A stretch of DNA of 64,000 nucleotides from Chelatococcus sambhunathii (GTDB taxonomy: Bacteria > Pseudomonadota > Alphaproteobacteria > Rhizobiales > Beijerinckiaceae). The DNA lies in NCBI RefSeq assembly GCF_001418005.1, contig NZ_LIOL01000006.1:1-64000 (forward strand), written 5' to 3'. The translations under genes were made by a program, and so were the position numbers. The notes under the pieces are model-generated. The model was not told where the DNA came from. It saw nothing but the letters and a program-made list of their open reading frames with translations, and did not search any database. This document shows positions 45,670 through 53,689 of the stretch, piece after piece. Every line of letters starts with the position of its first letter. Within the stretch, counting starts at the first letter, position 1.

Positions 45670-46197
45670 ATGGGCCACGAATCGGGCGATCTGTGGGTCT
45701 TCGGCTATGGCTCGCTGATGTGGCGGCCCGGCTTTCCCTTCATCGACCGCTTTCCCGCCCGGCTCGCCGGCTACCGGCGCTCGCTGTGCATCTATTCGCA
45801 CGTCCATCGCGGCACCCCGGAGCGGCCGGGCCTCGTCCTCGGACTCGATCGCGGCGGCGCCTGCAAGGGGGTAGCCTTCCGCGTGCCGCGGCCGGAGGTC
45901 GCCGAAACGATCGCCTATCTGAGGGCACGGGAACAGGCGACGGCCGTCTATCTGGAGCGCTACCTGCCGGTGCGCCTCGACGACGGCAGGCACGTGACCG
46001 CCCTCACCTATGTGGCGGACCGTCGGCACCGCCAATATGCCGGGGAGCTGCCGCGCGAGGCGCTGCTCGCCATCGTGCGACAGGGCATGGGCCAGTCTGG
46101 CCCCAATCCCGAATATGTGCTGAACACTTACGAGCACCTCATGGCGCTCGACGTGCATGACGCAACGCTCGCCTGGCTGGCCGCGCAGCTGCGCTGA
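45670..46197 (+). CDS. ChaC-type gamma-glutamylcyclotransferase
   Basis: A 175-residue protein with the gamma-glutamylcyclotransferase motif FGYGSLMWRPGFP near residues 11-23, SHVHRGTPERPGLVLGLDRGG near 45-65, and a catalytic glutamate probably in AVYLERYLP near 96. Bacterial ChaC acts on glutathione to give 5-oxoproline and Cys-Gly. The start at 45670 follows GGAAGGG. It is cytosolic, with no partner gene next to it. Confidence 0.9.
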   Translation: MGHESGDLWVFGYGSLMWRPGFPFIDRFPARLAGYRRSLCIYSHVHRGTPERPGLVLGLDRGGACKGVAFRVPRPEVAETIAYLRAREQATAVYLERYLPVRLDDGRHVTALTYVADRRHRQYAGELPREALLAIVRQGMGQSGPNPEYVLNTYEHLMALDVHDATLAWLAAQLR

Positions 46198-46218
46198 CGC
46201 CAGCCCCGCAACGCCGGA

Positions 46219-46650
46219 TCACTGGAAGGGGCGCAGGTCCCGCGCGACGGCCGCGCGTTCCCCGGCGCTGGTGGCGAGGAGGTGGACGTGGAGCTCCACC
46301 GCGCCGCAGGCGCGCATCTGCCCGAACCAGGCGCCGTCGAAGCCCTCGGGCGAGAGCGGGGAGGAATCGCGCACCCCGACGATGCGGCGCGCCTCACCGT
46401 CACGGGCGACGGCGATGAGCACGGCGTCGAGATGCGCCTCCTGCCACATGGCCGTCATCGGATAAACCGACACGACATAGCGGCGCCCCGAGCGCCCGCG
46501 CCAGGCACGCAGCGGCAGGAGATCGCCGCCCGAGGCGACGTGGAGGGCCTCGTCCTGCACGGCCCGGCGCCCCGCAACGAGCGGGCGGGCCAACGGGCGC
46601 GCGACGGGACGGCGCGCCATGTGCATGGGAAATTGGACGACTGCGCTCAT
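46219..46650 (-). CDS. Orphan small protein behind SOS boxes
   Basis: A 143-residue soluble protein, MSAVVQFPMHMARRP onward. It has an Arg/Ala/Pro-rich N-terminus and a compact C-terminal domain (SGRRYVVSVYPMTAMWQEAHL near 60-80, GVRDSSPLSPEGFD near 98-111, CGAVELHVHLLA near 120). I recognise no family. The start at 46650 has GGAG six bases before it and leaves two LexA-type boxes just upstream; an ATG at 46662 would sit against a box. It stands alone as a transcription unit, convergent with the ChaC gene. This suggests a DNA-damage-induced function, which is inference from the boxes only. Confidence 0.8.
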   Translation of the reverse strand: MSAVVQFPMHMARRPVARPLARPLVAGRRAVQDEALHVASGGDLLPLRAWRGRSGRRYVVSVYPMTAMWQEAHLDAVLIAVARDGEARRIVGVRDSSPLSPEGFDGAWFGQMRACGAVELHVHLLATSAGERAAVARDLRPFQ

Positions 46651-46662
46651 ATCCGGCTCCAT

Positions 46663-46677
46663 GTTCCCTATTTGTTC
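46663..46677 (-). promoter_or_regulatory. LexA (SOS) box, perfect alphaproteobacterial consensus
   Basis: GTTCCCTATTTGTTC has the form GTTC-N7-GTTC, the established LexA site of alphaproteobacteria. It lies 13 bp upstream of the ATG at 46650, overlapping the likely -10 region. Confidence 0.75.
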
Positions 46678-46678
46678 C

Positions 46679-46693
46679 GGACAAAGAGAGAAC
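46679..46693 (-). promoter_or_regulatory. Second LexA (SOS) box, one mismatch
   Basis: On the minus strand this reads GTTCTCTCTTTGTCC, that is GTTC-N7-GTCC. It is separated by one base from the perfect box and lies near the -35 region (TTGTTC). Two adjacent sites make chance less likely. Confidence 0.6.
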
Positions 46694-46731
46694 AAATTAA
46701 CCATGTTGTCAAGCGCCGAGGCTTCAGCTGA

Positions 46732-47511
46732 TCACGGGGCCTCCGCCCGCTCCGGTGCCGGCTGGATGGTCCCGCCGATCTCCGCAAGGCCTTCGGCATG
46801 GAGGCGGCGGGCGACGGGCTCGATCGCTTCGACCAGCGCCGGCACGAGGCTGTCGCGCGGCAGGCCGGCCGGGATCGGCGGCAGGAACTCGACCACGATG
46901 GTGCCGGGCCGGCGGATGAAGCGCCGGCGCGGCCAGTAGAGGCCGGAGTTGAGGGCGACCGGCAGGCACGGCACGCCGAGCCGGCCGTAGAGATGGGCGA
47001 TGCCGTATTTGTAGGCGGGCTCGGCGCCCGGCGGCCGGCGCGTGCCCTCGGGAAAGATGATGATCTGGCGGCCGTCGCGCGCCTCCTCGGCCGCCTTCTC
47101 GGTCATGCGCACCATCGCCCGCGCGCCGCCGCGCCGGTTCACGGGCACCATGTCGGCCTTCCACAGGTACCAGCCGAAGAAGGGGATGAACATGAGCTCC
47201 CGCTTCAGGATAAAGGTGGGATCCGAGAAGAAGGGAACGAGCGCGAAGGTCTCCCACATCGACTGGTGCTTGCAGGCGACGAGGCAGCCCCCCTGCGGGA
47301 TGTTGGCGAGGCCGCGCACCTCGAGACGCGTGCCGGCAATGACGCGCAGGAGCCACAGGGAGCTCCGGGCCCAGCCGCGCGCCACCGCCATCAGGGCGCG
47401 CCGCGGCAGGAGCATCGTCGGCAGGCAGATGACGAGCCACACGGCGAGGTTGGCGTAGAAGGCGATGTTGAAGGCGAGGGAACGGAGAGCGAGCATGGCA
47501 TCCGGCGGCAT
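46732..47511 (-). CDS. Lysophospholipid acyltransferase (PlsC family)
   Basis: A 259-residue membrane-associated acyltransferase with an N-terminal hydrophobic segment (FYANLAVWLVICLPTMLL). The catalytic motif reads CKHQSMWETF near 81-90, so the HX4D aspartate is a glutamate. The FPEGTR motif near 155 and PVALNSGLYWPRR near 190 bind substrate. It would make phosphatidic acid from lysophosphatidic acid. The start at 47511 or 47496 is possible. It lies 32 bp after the YdcF gene. Confidence 0.9.
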   Translation of the reverse strand: MPPDAMLALRSLAFNIAFYANLAVWLVICLPTMLLPRRALMAVARGWARSSLWLLRVIAGTRLEVRGLANIPQGGCLVACKHQSMWETFALVPFFSDPTFILKRELMFIPFFGWYLWKADMVPVNRRGGARAMVRMTEKAAEEARDGRQIIIFPEGTRRPPGAEPAYKYGIAHLYGRLGVPCLPVALNSGLYWPRRRFIRRPGTIVVEFLPPIPAGLPRDSLVPALVEAIEPVARRLHAEGLAEIGGTIQPAPERAEAP

Positions 47512-47543
47512 CTGCGCGCGCGGGCCGGCGCGCCGCTGACCGC

Positions 47544-48296
47544 CTAGCGCAGCACGGGAACGGTCGCAACCGGTTTGCGGCCGCCGACGAAGACCGCGAC
47601 GCGCGAATCTTCCGGATCGCGCTCCACATAGGTGCGCGCCACCGCGACGAGATACTTCAGATATTCCATGAAGAGCAGCTTCGCGGCCACGGGGTCGCGC
47701 CACCACCGCTCTGTGTCGATGCGGTCGGCCGAGACGGCATGCGGCACGAGTTCGGTCTCGGGCAGGACATTGCCGAGCTCCACCAGCGAGCGCGGCATGT
47801 GGTAGTTCGACGTCACCACGATCAGCGAGCGGAAGGCGTGCTGTTGCACCCAGCGCCGCGTCTCGATGGCGTTGCCGATCGTATTGCGCGCCCGGTAGTC
47901 GAGATCGACGCAGCAGTCGACGAGATCGCCGAGTTCCGGGTTGAGATCGGCGAGTTGGGCCGGCGTCGTGTGCTTGTTGACGCCGCTGATCAGGAGACGG
48001 CGGGCATAGCCCTGCTTCAGCAGGTCGGCAGCATCGGCGATGCGCTGGGCGCCGCCGGTCAGGGCCACCACGGCATCGGCGCTCGCGTTCACCCGCCGCT
48101 CCGCGCGCCCGACCATGTCGGTGAACACGAAGAAACCGACGGCGAAGGCAAGGCAGGCGAGAAGGCCGGCCGCAGCCACGCCACGGCGCAGCACCAGCCA
48201 TCCCCTGCCGCGCCGCGGGGGCACTGCCGTCGCCACGGCGGACGGCTCGCCTTCGGCAGGATCGACCGCGACCGGCTCGTTGCCCACGACGCTCAT
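47544..48296 (-). CDS. YdcF family protein (DUF218)
   Basis: A 250-residue protein with a membrane helix near 36-60 (GVAAAGLLACLAFAVGFFVF) and the YdcF/DUF218 domain: ADAVVALTGGAQRIADAADLL near 73-93, LISGVNKHT near 101, NTIGNAIETRRW near 137 and LIVVTSNYHMPRSL near 157. The family is of unknown biochemistry, with links to envelope and cell-wall metabolism. Its start follows AAAGG. It probably forms one unit with ftsE, ftsX and the acyltransferase. Confidence 0.9.
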   Translation of the reverse strand: MSVVGNEPVAVDPAEGEPSAVATAVPPRRGRGWLVLRRGVAAAGLLACLAFAVGFFVFTDMVGRAERRVNASADAVVALTGGAQRIADAADLLKQGYARRLLISGVNKHTTPAQLADLNPELGDLVDCCVDLDYRARNTIGNAIETRRWVQQHAFRSLIVVTSNYHMPRSLVELGNVLPETELVPHAVSADRIDTERWWRDPVAAKLLFMEYLKYLVAVARTYVERDPEDSRVAVFVGGRKPVATVPVLR

Positions 48297-48373
48297 GCTT
48301 TCAACCTTTCGCCGCGAAGCATAACGACGAATGCGGCGGGCACTAGGCAGAAAGCGCGCACAGCCACGCGTTG

Positions 48374-49345
48374 TCAGCCCAGCCCACTCAGGTGACGGCG
48401 CACCGTGACGCGCGAGACGAGCGCCGTCACGGCGGCGACGATCGCCGCCACCACGACGACGGCGCCATAGCCGCGCCAGCCGATGTCGAAAGCCCCGAAC
48501 AGCGCCTCGATCTGATCGCCGCCCGGACTCGCGCGCCAGTAGCCGGCGAGAAAGCCGAGCGCCGCGATGAGCAGGATGGCCGCGAGGCAGCCAATGGCCC
48601 CACCTCTGAGGCCGAGGCCGAGGAACCTCAGCTGGAACTCGCGGGCGATGAAGCGGTCATCCGCGCCCACGAAATGCAGCACCTCCAGGATCTCGCGGCT
48701 GCTCGCCACGGCCCCGCGCGTCGCGAAGGCGATGGCCAGCGCCGCCGCCGTGAGCACCAGGCCGACGATGGCGAGCGCGATGACGACGAGGGTGCCCGCC
48801 ATGGTCGACAGGCGCGCGATCCACAGGCGGTGATCGTCGAGGCTCGCGGTCGGCACCTGCTCGGCCAGTTGCTGCTTCATGCCGGCAAGGTCCGGCGTGA
48901 TGCCGCCCTTGAGGCGGACGACGACAAGCCGCGGCACCGGCAGTTCGACGAGGTCGAGCCCCGTGCCGAGCCAGGGCGCCAGCAGCCGCTCCGCCTCCTC
49001 CTTCGAATAGACGGAGACGGAATCGACCTGCGGGTCGGCACCCGCCACCGCGGTGGCAGTGGCGACATCGGCCTCGATGTCACGCTGGGTGTTGGGCTTC
49101 ACCTGGATGGTGACCTCGCGCGAGATCGAGGAGCGCCATTCGGCCGAGGCGCCGGCGACGAGCTCGGCGGCACCGGCCGCGAGCGCGGCGAGGAAGGTCA
49201 GGATGGCGATGACGGTGACGAGCGCCCGGCCGGCGACCGAATCGGCCGGGACGAGCGGCTGGTTGCGCCGCAGCGTCTCTGGCAGCGGCCCGAGGTCGGG
49301 CTCTGCGACCGGTTGGACGGTGGTCTGTTCGGCGCGGCGCATCAT
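48374..49345 (-). CDS. ftsX: Cell division protein FtsX
   Basis: A 323-residue polytopic protein: a cytoplasmic N-terminus, a first helix (VTVIAILTFLAALAAGAAELVA near 43-64), a periplasmic domain of about 110 residues, and three C-terminal helices. It pairs with FtsE to control cell-wall hydrolases at the septum. The start at 49345 follows GAGTG and lies 4 bp after ftsE. Sequence conservation in FtsX is low; identity is supported by ftsE next to it and by topology. Confidence 0.92.
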   Translation of the reverse strand: MMRRAEQTTVQPVAEPDLGPLPETLRRNQPLVPADSVAGRALVTVIAILTFLAALAAGAAELVAGASAEWRSSISREVTIQVKPNTQRDIEADVATATAVAGADPQVDSVSVYSKEEAERLLAPWLGTGLDLVELPVPRLVVVRLKGGITPDLAGMKQQLAEQVPTASLDDHRLWIARLSTMAGTLVVIALAIVGLVLTAAALAIAFATRGAVASSREILEVLHFVGADDRFIAREFQLRFLGLGLRGGAIGCLAAILLIAALGFLAGYWRASPGGDQIEALFGAFDIGWRGYGAVVVVAAIVAAVTALVSRVTVRRHLSGLG

Positions 49346-49349
49346 GCGA

Positions 49350-50009
49350 TCACTCGTAGATATGCAGGCGGCCTTCGCCAAGCACCAGGCGCCGAGCGTC
49401 CACCTGATCCATGAGCGCAAGATCGTGCGTGGCGATGATCACCGACGTGCCGAGCCGGTTGAGCTCCACGAAGAGGCGCAGCAGGCGTCTGGCGAGGCTG
49501 GGGTCAACATTGCCGGTCGGCTCGTCGGCAAGGAGTAGCTCCGGCCGGGCGATGAGGGCGCGGGCAATGGCCGCGCGCTGCTTTTCGCCGCCCGAGAGCA
49601 CAGGCGGCAGCACGTGCATGCGTTCGCCGAGGCCAACCCAGCGCAGCAGTTCCACCACCTCGGCACGGTAGCCCGCTTCCTCCCGCCCCTGCACGCGCAG
49701 CGGCAGAGCGACGTTCTCGTATGTGGTGAGATGGTCGAGCAGCCGGAAGTCCTGGAAGACGACGCCCATGCGCCGGCGCAGGGCTGTCAACGCGTCCCCG
49801 CCGATCTGGGATACATCCTCGCCGAACAGCGTGATGAGGCCCCGCGTGGGCTTGAGCGCGAGAAGAATGAGGCGCAGCAGCGTCGTCTTGCCCGCGCCCG
49901 ACGGGCCGGTCAGGAACTGGAACGAGCGCGGCTCGATCGAGAACGTCAGGTCTCTCAGCACCTCCGGCCCCATGCCGTAGCGCAGTCCGACATTGTCGAA
50001 ACGAACCAC
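49350..50009 (-). CDS. ftsE: Cell division ATP-binding protein FtsE
   Basis: A 219-residue ABC-type ATPase with [14 protein letters not shown] near 35-48, the Q-loop [18 protein letters not shown] near 83, the signature [15 protein letters not shown] near 137 and Walker [14 protein letters not shown] near 158. FDNVGLRYG at the N-terminus and FQDFRLL are FtsE hallmarks. It is first in the ftsE-ftsX pair and divergent from hpt. Confidence 0.95.
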   Translation of the reverse strand: MVRFDNVGLRYGMGPEVLRDLTFSIEPRSFQFLTGPSGAGKTTLLRLILLALKPTRGLITLFGEDVSQIGGDALTALRRRMGVVFQDFRLLDHLTTYENVALPLRVQGREEAGYRAEVVELLRWVGLGERMHVLPPVLSGGEKQRAAIARALIARPELLLADEPTGNVDPSLARRLLRLFVELNRLGTSVIIATHDLALMDQVDARRLVLGEGRLHIYE

Positions 50010-50310
50010 CAGTCACCTCCTCGCGGCCGCGGCGCGTTCACGGTTCGTTAACCATGAGGGCCGACCAATTGGTGTTACGCGGATGCCTGTCCTACCCGGG
50101 GCAGGCCGCGCAAGCCAGCCTGATTCGCCATGCCCATTGTCTGTCCTTCCCGCGCCAACGCCTATAGGGTCATACGCGCGGAGGCGCGGGCGCCCCGGCA
50201 GCGGATGGATCCGCGCCCGGACCCTGCCCGCCCGTCCTACTTGCACCCATCGCCGGTGGCGGCTAAGCGGCAGCGTGCGCTTCGCCGTGGGCAACGATAA
50301 AGGCCAGACC
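50010..50310. promoter_or_regulatory. Divergent ftsE/hpt promoter region
   Basis: This 301-bp gap separates the divergent ftsE and hpt genes and must hold both promoters. On the plus strand a TATAGG at 50163-50168 is a reasonable -10, but no good -35 is at the right distance. No coding sequence or palindrome stood out. Confidence 0.35.
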
Positions 50311-50865
50311 ATGCAGACCAAGAGCATCCGGGTTCTGTTCGACGAGAGCAAGATCGCCGCCCGCAACGAGGACATCGCCAGGGCCGTAGCGGCCTCCAAG
50401 CCGCACGACCTGCTCGTCGTCGCCGTGCTCAAGGGCAGTTTCATGTTCGCGGCCGATCTCATTCGCGCGCTGCACAGGGCCGGGCTCGAGCCGCAGGTCG
50501 AGTTCGTGCACATGTCGAGCTATCGCGAGGCAACCGTTTCCTCCGGGCAGGTCGAAATCCTGAAGGATGTCGAGAGCGACGTACGCGACCGCGACGTGCT
50601 GCTCGTCGACGACATCCTCGAATCGGGCCGCACCCTCGCCTTCGCAAAAGACCTTCTGATGGCGCGCGGCGCGCGCACCGTGAAATCCGCCGTCCTGCTC
50701 GAGAAGCCGGGCAAGCGCGCGGTTCAGATCGATGCCGACTACATCGGCTTCGAATGCCCGGACCTGTTCGTGGTCGGCTACGGCATGGACGTCGCCCACC
50801 GCTACCGGCAACTGCCGTTCGTCGGCGTCGTGGAGACAGAAGACAAGGACCGCAAGGAGCAGTGA
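50311..50865 (+). CDS. hpt: Hypoxanthine phosphoribosyltransferase
   Basis: A 184-residue purine-salvage enzyme. The PRPP-binding motif VLLVDDILESGRTL near residue 96-109, the VLKGSFMFAADLIRAL segment near 39 and the base-binding DYIGFECPDLFVVGYG near 145-160 are complete. It makes IMP or GMP from the free bases. The start at 50311 follows AAGG. The next gene, a receiver domain, starts 2 bp after its stop. Confidence 0.95.
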   Translation: MQTKSIRVLFDESKIAARNEDIARAVAASKPHDLLVVAVLKGSFMFAADLIRALHRAGLEPQVEFVHMSSYREATVSSGQVEILKDVESDVRDRDVLLVDDILESGRTLAFAKDLLMARGARTVKSAVLLEKPGKRAVQIDADYIGFECPDLFVVGYGMDVAHRYRQLPFVGVVETEDKDRKEQ

Positions 50866-50867
50866 CG

Positions 50868-51230
50868 ATGGCGCATATTCTGCTCGTCGACGATGAGGAA
50901 GGCGTCCGCGGCTTCCTGAAGCGCGGGCTGGAGATCGACGGCCATGCGGTCGTCACGGCCATCGACGGCGAGGACGGCCTTGCCCGTCTCGACCAGCACG
51001 AGGGCCGTTTCGACCTCCTGCTCACCGATATCCGCATGCCCATCATGGACGGGATCGCCCTCGCGCATGCGGCCAAGCGCTCCTACCCCGAGCTTCCGGT
51101 CATGTTGATGACCGGCTTCGCCGACCAGCGCGAGCGGGCAGGTTCCCTCGACGGCATCGTCATCGACGTCCTGACAAAACCCTTCTCACTGGCGGACCTG
51201 CGCACGAGCGTGCGGGACGCGTTGAGCTGA
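50868..51230 (+). CDS. Single-domain response regulator (CpdR-like)
   Basis: A 120-residue receiver domain without output domain. It has the acidic pair in ILLVDDEEGVRGFL near 4-17, the phospho-acceptor Asp in LLLTDIRMPIMDG near 52, the Thr/Phe pair in LMTGFADQ near 80, and the lysine in VLTKPFSLADLR near 103. It resembles CpdR, the ClpXP adaptor of alphaproteobacteria, in length and motif layout but is not clearly the orthologue. It sits 2 bp after hpt with an AAGGAG ribosome site inside the hpt end. Confidence 0.9.
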   Translation: MAHILLVDDEEGVRGFLKRGLEIDGHAVVTAIDGEDGLARLDQHEGRFDLLLTDIRMPIMDGIALAHAAKRSYPELPVMLMTGFADQRERAGSLDGIVIDVLTKPFSLADLRTSVRDALS

Positions 51231-51345
51231 AGGCGGCCACCGCCATGCGCCCGGCGCAGTCGGACGCTTCGTCGCGCCGCTTGCGTCGCCTGCCGGCTGG
51301 CGTCATATGCACGCATCCCGGTTCGCGCGCCGCAAGGAGCTTCCC

Positions 51346-52509
51346 ATGACCGCGCCCCAGAAGCCCTGGTCCGCCCGCACCCTCGCCGCGCAGGCCATGG
51401 GTGTCACCGATCCGGTGACCAAGGCCGTGGTGCCGCCTATCCATGTGGCGACGACCTATATCCGGGACGAGGACAACGCCTATTCGTCGGGCTACGTCTA
51501 CGGCCGGCCCGACAACGCCACGACGCGCGAGGCCGAGGCCGTCCTCGCCATGCTGGAGGGGGGCAAGGAGGCGCTGCTCTTCGGCTCAGGCATGGCCGCA
51601 GCCACTGCCCTTTTCCAGGCGCTCGACCCCGGCGACCACATTGTCGCGCCGACCGTGATGTACTGGGCGCTGCGCCACTGGCTGGCGAACGAGGCCAGGC
51701 GCTGGGGCCTCCTCGTCGATTTCGTCGATACCGCCGATCTTGACGCACTGCGCGCCGCCGTCACGCCCGGCCGCACCAGGCTCGTCTGGATTGAGACCCC
51801 GTCTAACCCGCTGTGGACGATCACCGACATTGCCGCCGCCGCCGAGATCGCCCATGCAGCCGGCGCGCGCCTTGCGGTCGATTCCACCACCGCCTCGCCC
51901 TTCCACAGCCAGCCGCTGGCGCTCGGCGCCGATATCGTGATGCATGCGGCGACAAAGATCCTCAACGGCCATTCGGATGTCGTCGCCGGGGCGCTCGCCA
52001 CCGGTGCCGAGGACGACTTCTGGGCCCGCATCACGACGATCCGTAGGGGTCAGGGCGGCATTCTCGGCCCCTTCGAGGCCTATCTCCTGATGCGCGGTAT
52101 GCGCACCTTCCACTTGCGCGCCGCGGCCCAGAGCGCCTCGGCTGCAACGCTCGCCGAACGGCTCGCCGCTCATCCCGCGGTGGCGAAGGTGCTCTATCCG
52201 GGCCTGCCGGGCCACCCTGGCCATGCCGTCGCGGCCCGGCAGATGGCGAACGGCTTCGGCTACATGCTGTCGATCCGGCTCGCAGCCGGCCCACAGGCGG
52301 CCATCGCGACGGCCGCGAAGGTCCAGCTGTGGAAGCGGGCGACTTCCCTCGGCGGCGTCGAGAGCCTGATCGAGCATCGCGCCTCCATCGAGGGGGCGGG
52401 ATCGCCCTGCCCGCCCGATCTCCTGCGCCTGTCGGTCGGCATCGAGGATCCGCAGGATCTCTACGATGACCTGTCCTCCGCGCTCGAGCGGGCGACCCGG
52501 CACGGCTGA
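51346..52509 (+). CDS. Cys/Met metabolism PLP enzyme (MetC/MetB-type)
   Basis: A 387-residue fold-type I enzyme of the cystathionine gamma-synthase/beta-lyase family. It shows VVPPIHVATTYIRDE near 30, YGRPDNATTREAEAVLAMLEGG near 52-73, the cofactor loop FGSGMAAATALF near 80, and the Schiff-base lysine in MHAATKILNGHSDVVAG near 205. With MetX in the same window it may handle O-acetylhomoserine or cystathionine. The GG/AGxE determinants that would separate synthase, lyase and sulfhydrylase could not be judged. The start at 51346 follows AAGGAG. Confidence 0.9.
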   Translation: MTAPQKPWSARTLAAQAMGVTDPVTKAVVPPIHVATTYIRDEDNAYSSGYVYGRPDNATTREAEAVLAMLEGGKEALLFGSGMAAATALFQALDPGDHIVAPTVMYWALRHWLANEARRWGLLVDFVDTADLDALRAAVTPGRTRLVWIETPSNPLWTITDIAAAAEIAHAAGARLAVDSTTASPFHSQPLALGADIVMHAATKILNGHSDVVAGALATGAEDDFWARITTIRRGQGGILGPFEAYLLMRGMRTFHLRAAAQSASAATLAERLAAHPAVAKVLYPGLPGHPGHAVAARQMANGFGYMLSIRLAAGPQAAIATAAKVQLWKRATSLGGVESLIEHRASIEGAGSPCPPDLLRLSVGIEDPQDLYDDLSSALERATRHG

Positions 52510-52523
52510 GACCGCATCCGACG

Positions 52524-53003
52524 TCAGCCCCCGACCGCGGGGCGCGGTGCCGCCTTCCGGCACGCTTCGCCGCTTCCGTGCGACGCCGAGTCCGTCCGGC
52601 CGCCGAGGGCCACGACGAGATTGCGCGCGGCAGAGCGTACAAGCCGGGCGACAGCCGGCAGATCGACGGCATCGACGGCCGGCGCGCGGCGGGCGAGCCC
52701 TTCGGCCACAAGCGCTTCAAGGCCCGCTTCCGACACCAGCATGTAGCGCGTGAATGGCCGAAATGTGCCCGGGCTCGTCTCCAGCCGCACCAGCATCTTG
52801 TCATCGGGACCGACACAGGCGAGCGCTTGGGTGACGTTGATGGCGCCGGCCCGGTTCAAGGTGAAGCGCAGGGACCGGCAAACGTCGGCCGCGACGAACC
52901 ACAACCCGCCAGCGCGTTCAACGAACCGCACCTCGTCGCCGGTCTCCGGCCAAGGCAGGCGAAAAACGGTATCGGCTTCGAAACTCTCCAGGGCCCACCC
53001 CAT
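52524..53003 (-). CDS. BRO-N domain protein, phage-type antirepressor-like
   Basis: A 159-residue protein whose first 100 residues match the BRO family N-terminal domain: EVRFVERAGGLWFVAADVCRSL near 23-44, an Asn/Thr-rich linker, and FRPFTRYMLVSEAGLEALVAEG near 83-104. BRO domains are found in phage antirepressors and in baculoviruses. The C-terminal 55 residues are Ala/Arg-rich without a recognised domain, so the protein is short compared with phage antirepressors. The start at 53003 follows GAGGGGAG. No phage genes, integrase or attachment repeats are near it. GC content is like its surroundings. Confidence 0.75.
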   Translation of the reverse strand: MGWALESFEADTVFRLPWPETGDEVRFVERAGGLWFVAADVCRSLRFTLNRAGAINVTQALACVGPDDKMLVRLETSPGTFRPFTRYMLVSEAGLEALVAEGLARRAPAVDAVDLPAVARLVRSAARNLVVALGGRTDSASHGSGEACRKAAPRPAVGG

Positions 53004-53141
53004 CGCCGGTACGCTCCCCTCGCTCGTTGCGCCATTCCGATAGCTGACAACGCAACGCGCGGCGTGGCAACACCCGCCGGCAGCCATGGGGCTTTTGCAG
53101 GAGCGCCCGCGCGGCACCACCTGGCGGGTGGCGCAGGCACT

Positions 53142-53591
53142 TCAGGCCGTCAGGACCTTCTCGATATCGTAGACCGGGTGGGAGGTGAGCGTCTTGTCCA
53201 CCTCGGCGACGATGCGCTCGCTGACCTCCTTGTGGAAGGCCTTGCGCAATTCGCCGAGCGTCTGCGGCGGAGCGACGACGACAAGCCGCTCGAATCGCTT
53301 TTCGTGCGCCGCCCGGTAGAGTGTTTCTGCCACCTCGCTCGCGAATCGATCCTTGGCGAGACGGTGCCAGTCCGTCGGCTCGATGGCACTCTTGTTGTTG
53401 CTGGGCCGGCCACGGTTCATGCGGCCCGGCACGTCCGTAGCCTGCTCGCGATTGGGCGGATTGTCCTGCGCGAAGACATTCTCGACGACAAGGTTCGGAT
53501 AGGCGGCGTCCCCCTCGTTGCGGAATAAGAGCGCCTTCTCTCCGTCGCCGACGAGAACCCAGGTGTCGTGGGCAAGGCGTAGTCCGCTCAT
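53142..53591 (-). CDS. Host attachment family protein
   Basis: A 149-residue protein with the pattern of the bacterial host-attachment family: LAHDTWVLVGDGEKALLFRN near the start, then DVPGRMNRGRPSNNKSAIEPTD near 52-73, FASEVAETLYRAAHE near 82, and FERLVVVAPPQTLGELRKAF near 99. The family takes its name from plant-associated bacteria; its fold resembles release-factor-like proteins and its true role is unclear. Two adjacent ATG codons follow AAGGAGG; the second has the better spacing. Confidence 0.88.
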   Translation of the reverse strand: MSGLRLAHDTWVLVGDGEKALLFRNEGDAAYPNLVVENVFAQDNPPNREQATDVPGRMNRGRPSNNKSAIEPTDWHRLAKDRFASEVAETLYRAAHEKRFERLVVVAPPQTLGELRKAFHKEVSERIVAEVDKTLTSHPVYDIEKVLTA

Positions 53592-53689
53592 CATGGTCCT
53601 CCTTGGCTGCATTGACTTATGTGGGAAGCGGGCACGCGCGATGCCAGACACGCGCGTGAAAGCCCTTCAGGAAGCGAACACGGCAAAGG

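Noticed and set aside
46732-47511. Inactive acyltransferase because HX4D reads HX4E
   Set aside because: The rest of the active site, including FPEGTR, is intact, and this substitution seems common in related proteins.
46732-48201. Fusion of a YdcF-like region with the acyltransferase
   Set aside because: The upstream part of this frame is out of frame with the true YdcF gene; the acyltransferase alone is the normal length.
52524-53591. Prophage remnant suggested by BRO-N and host-attachment genes
   Set aside because: No integrase, structural or lysis genes and no flanking direct repeats; the host-attachment family name does not imply phage.
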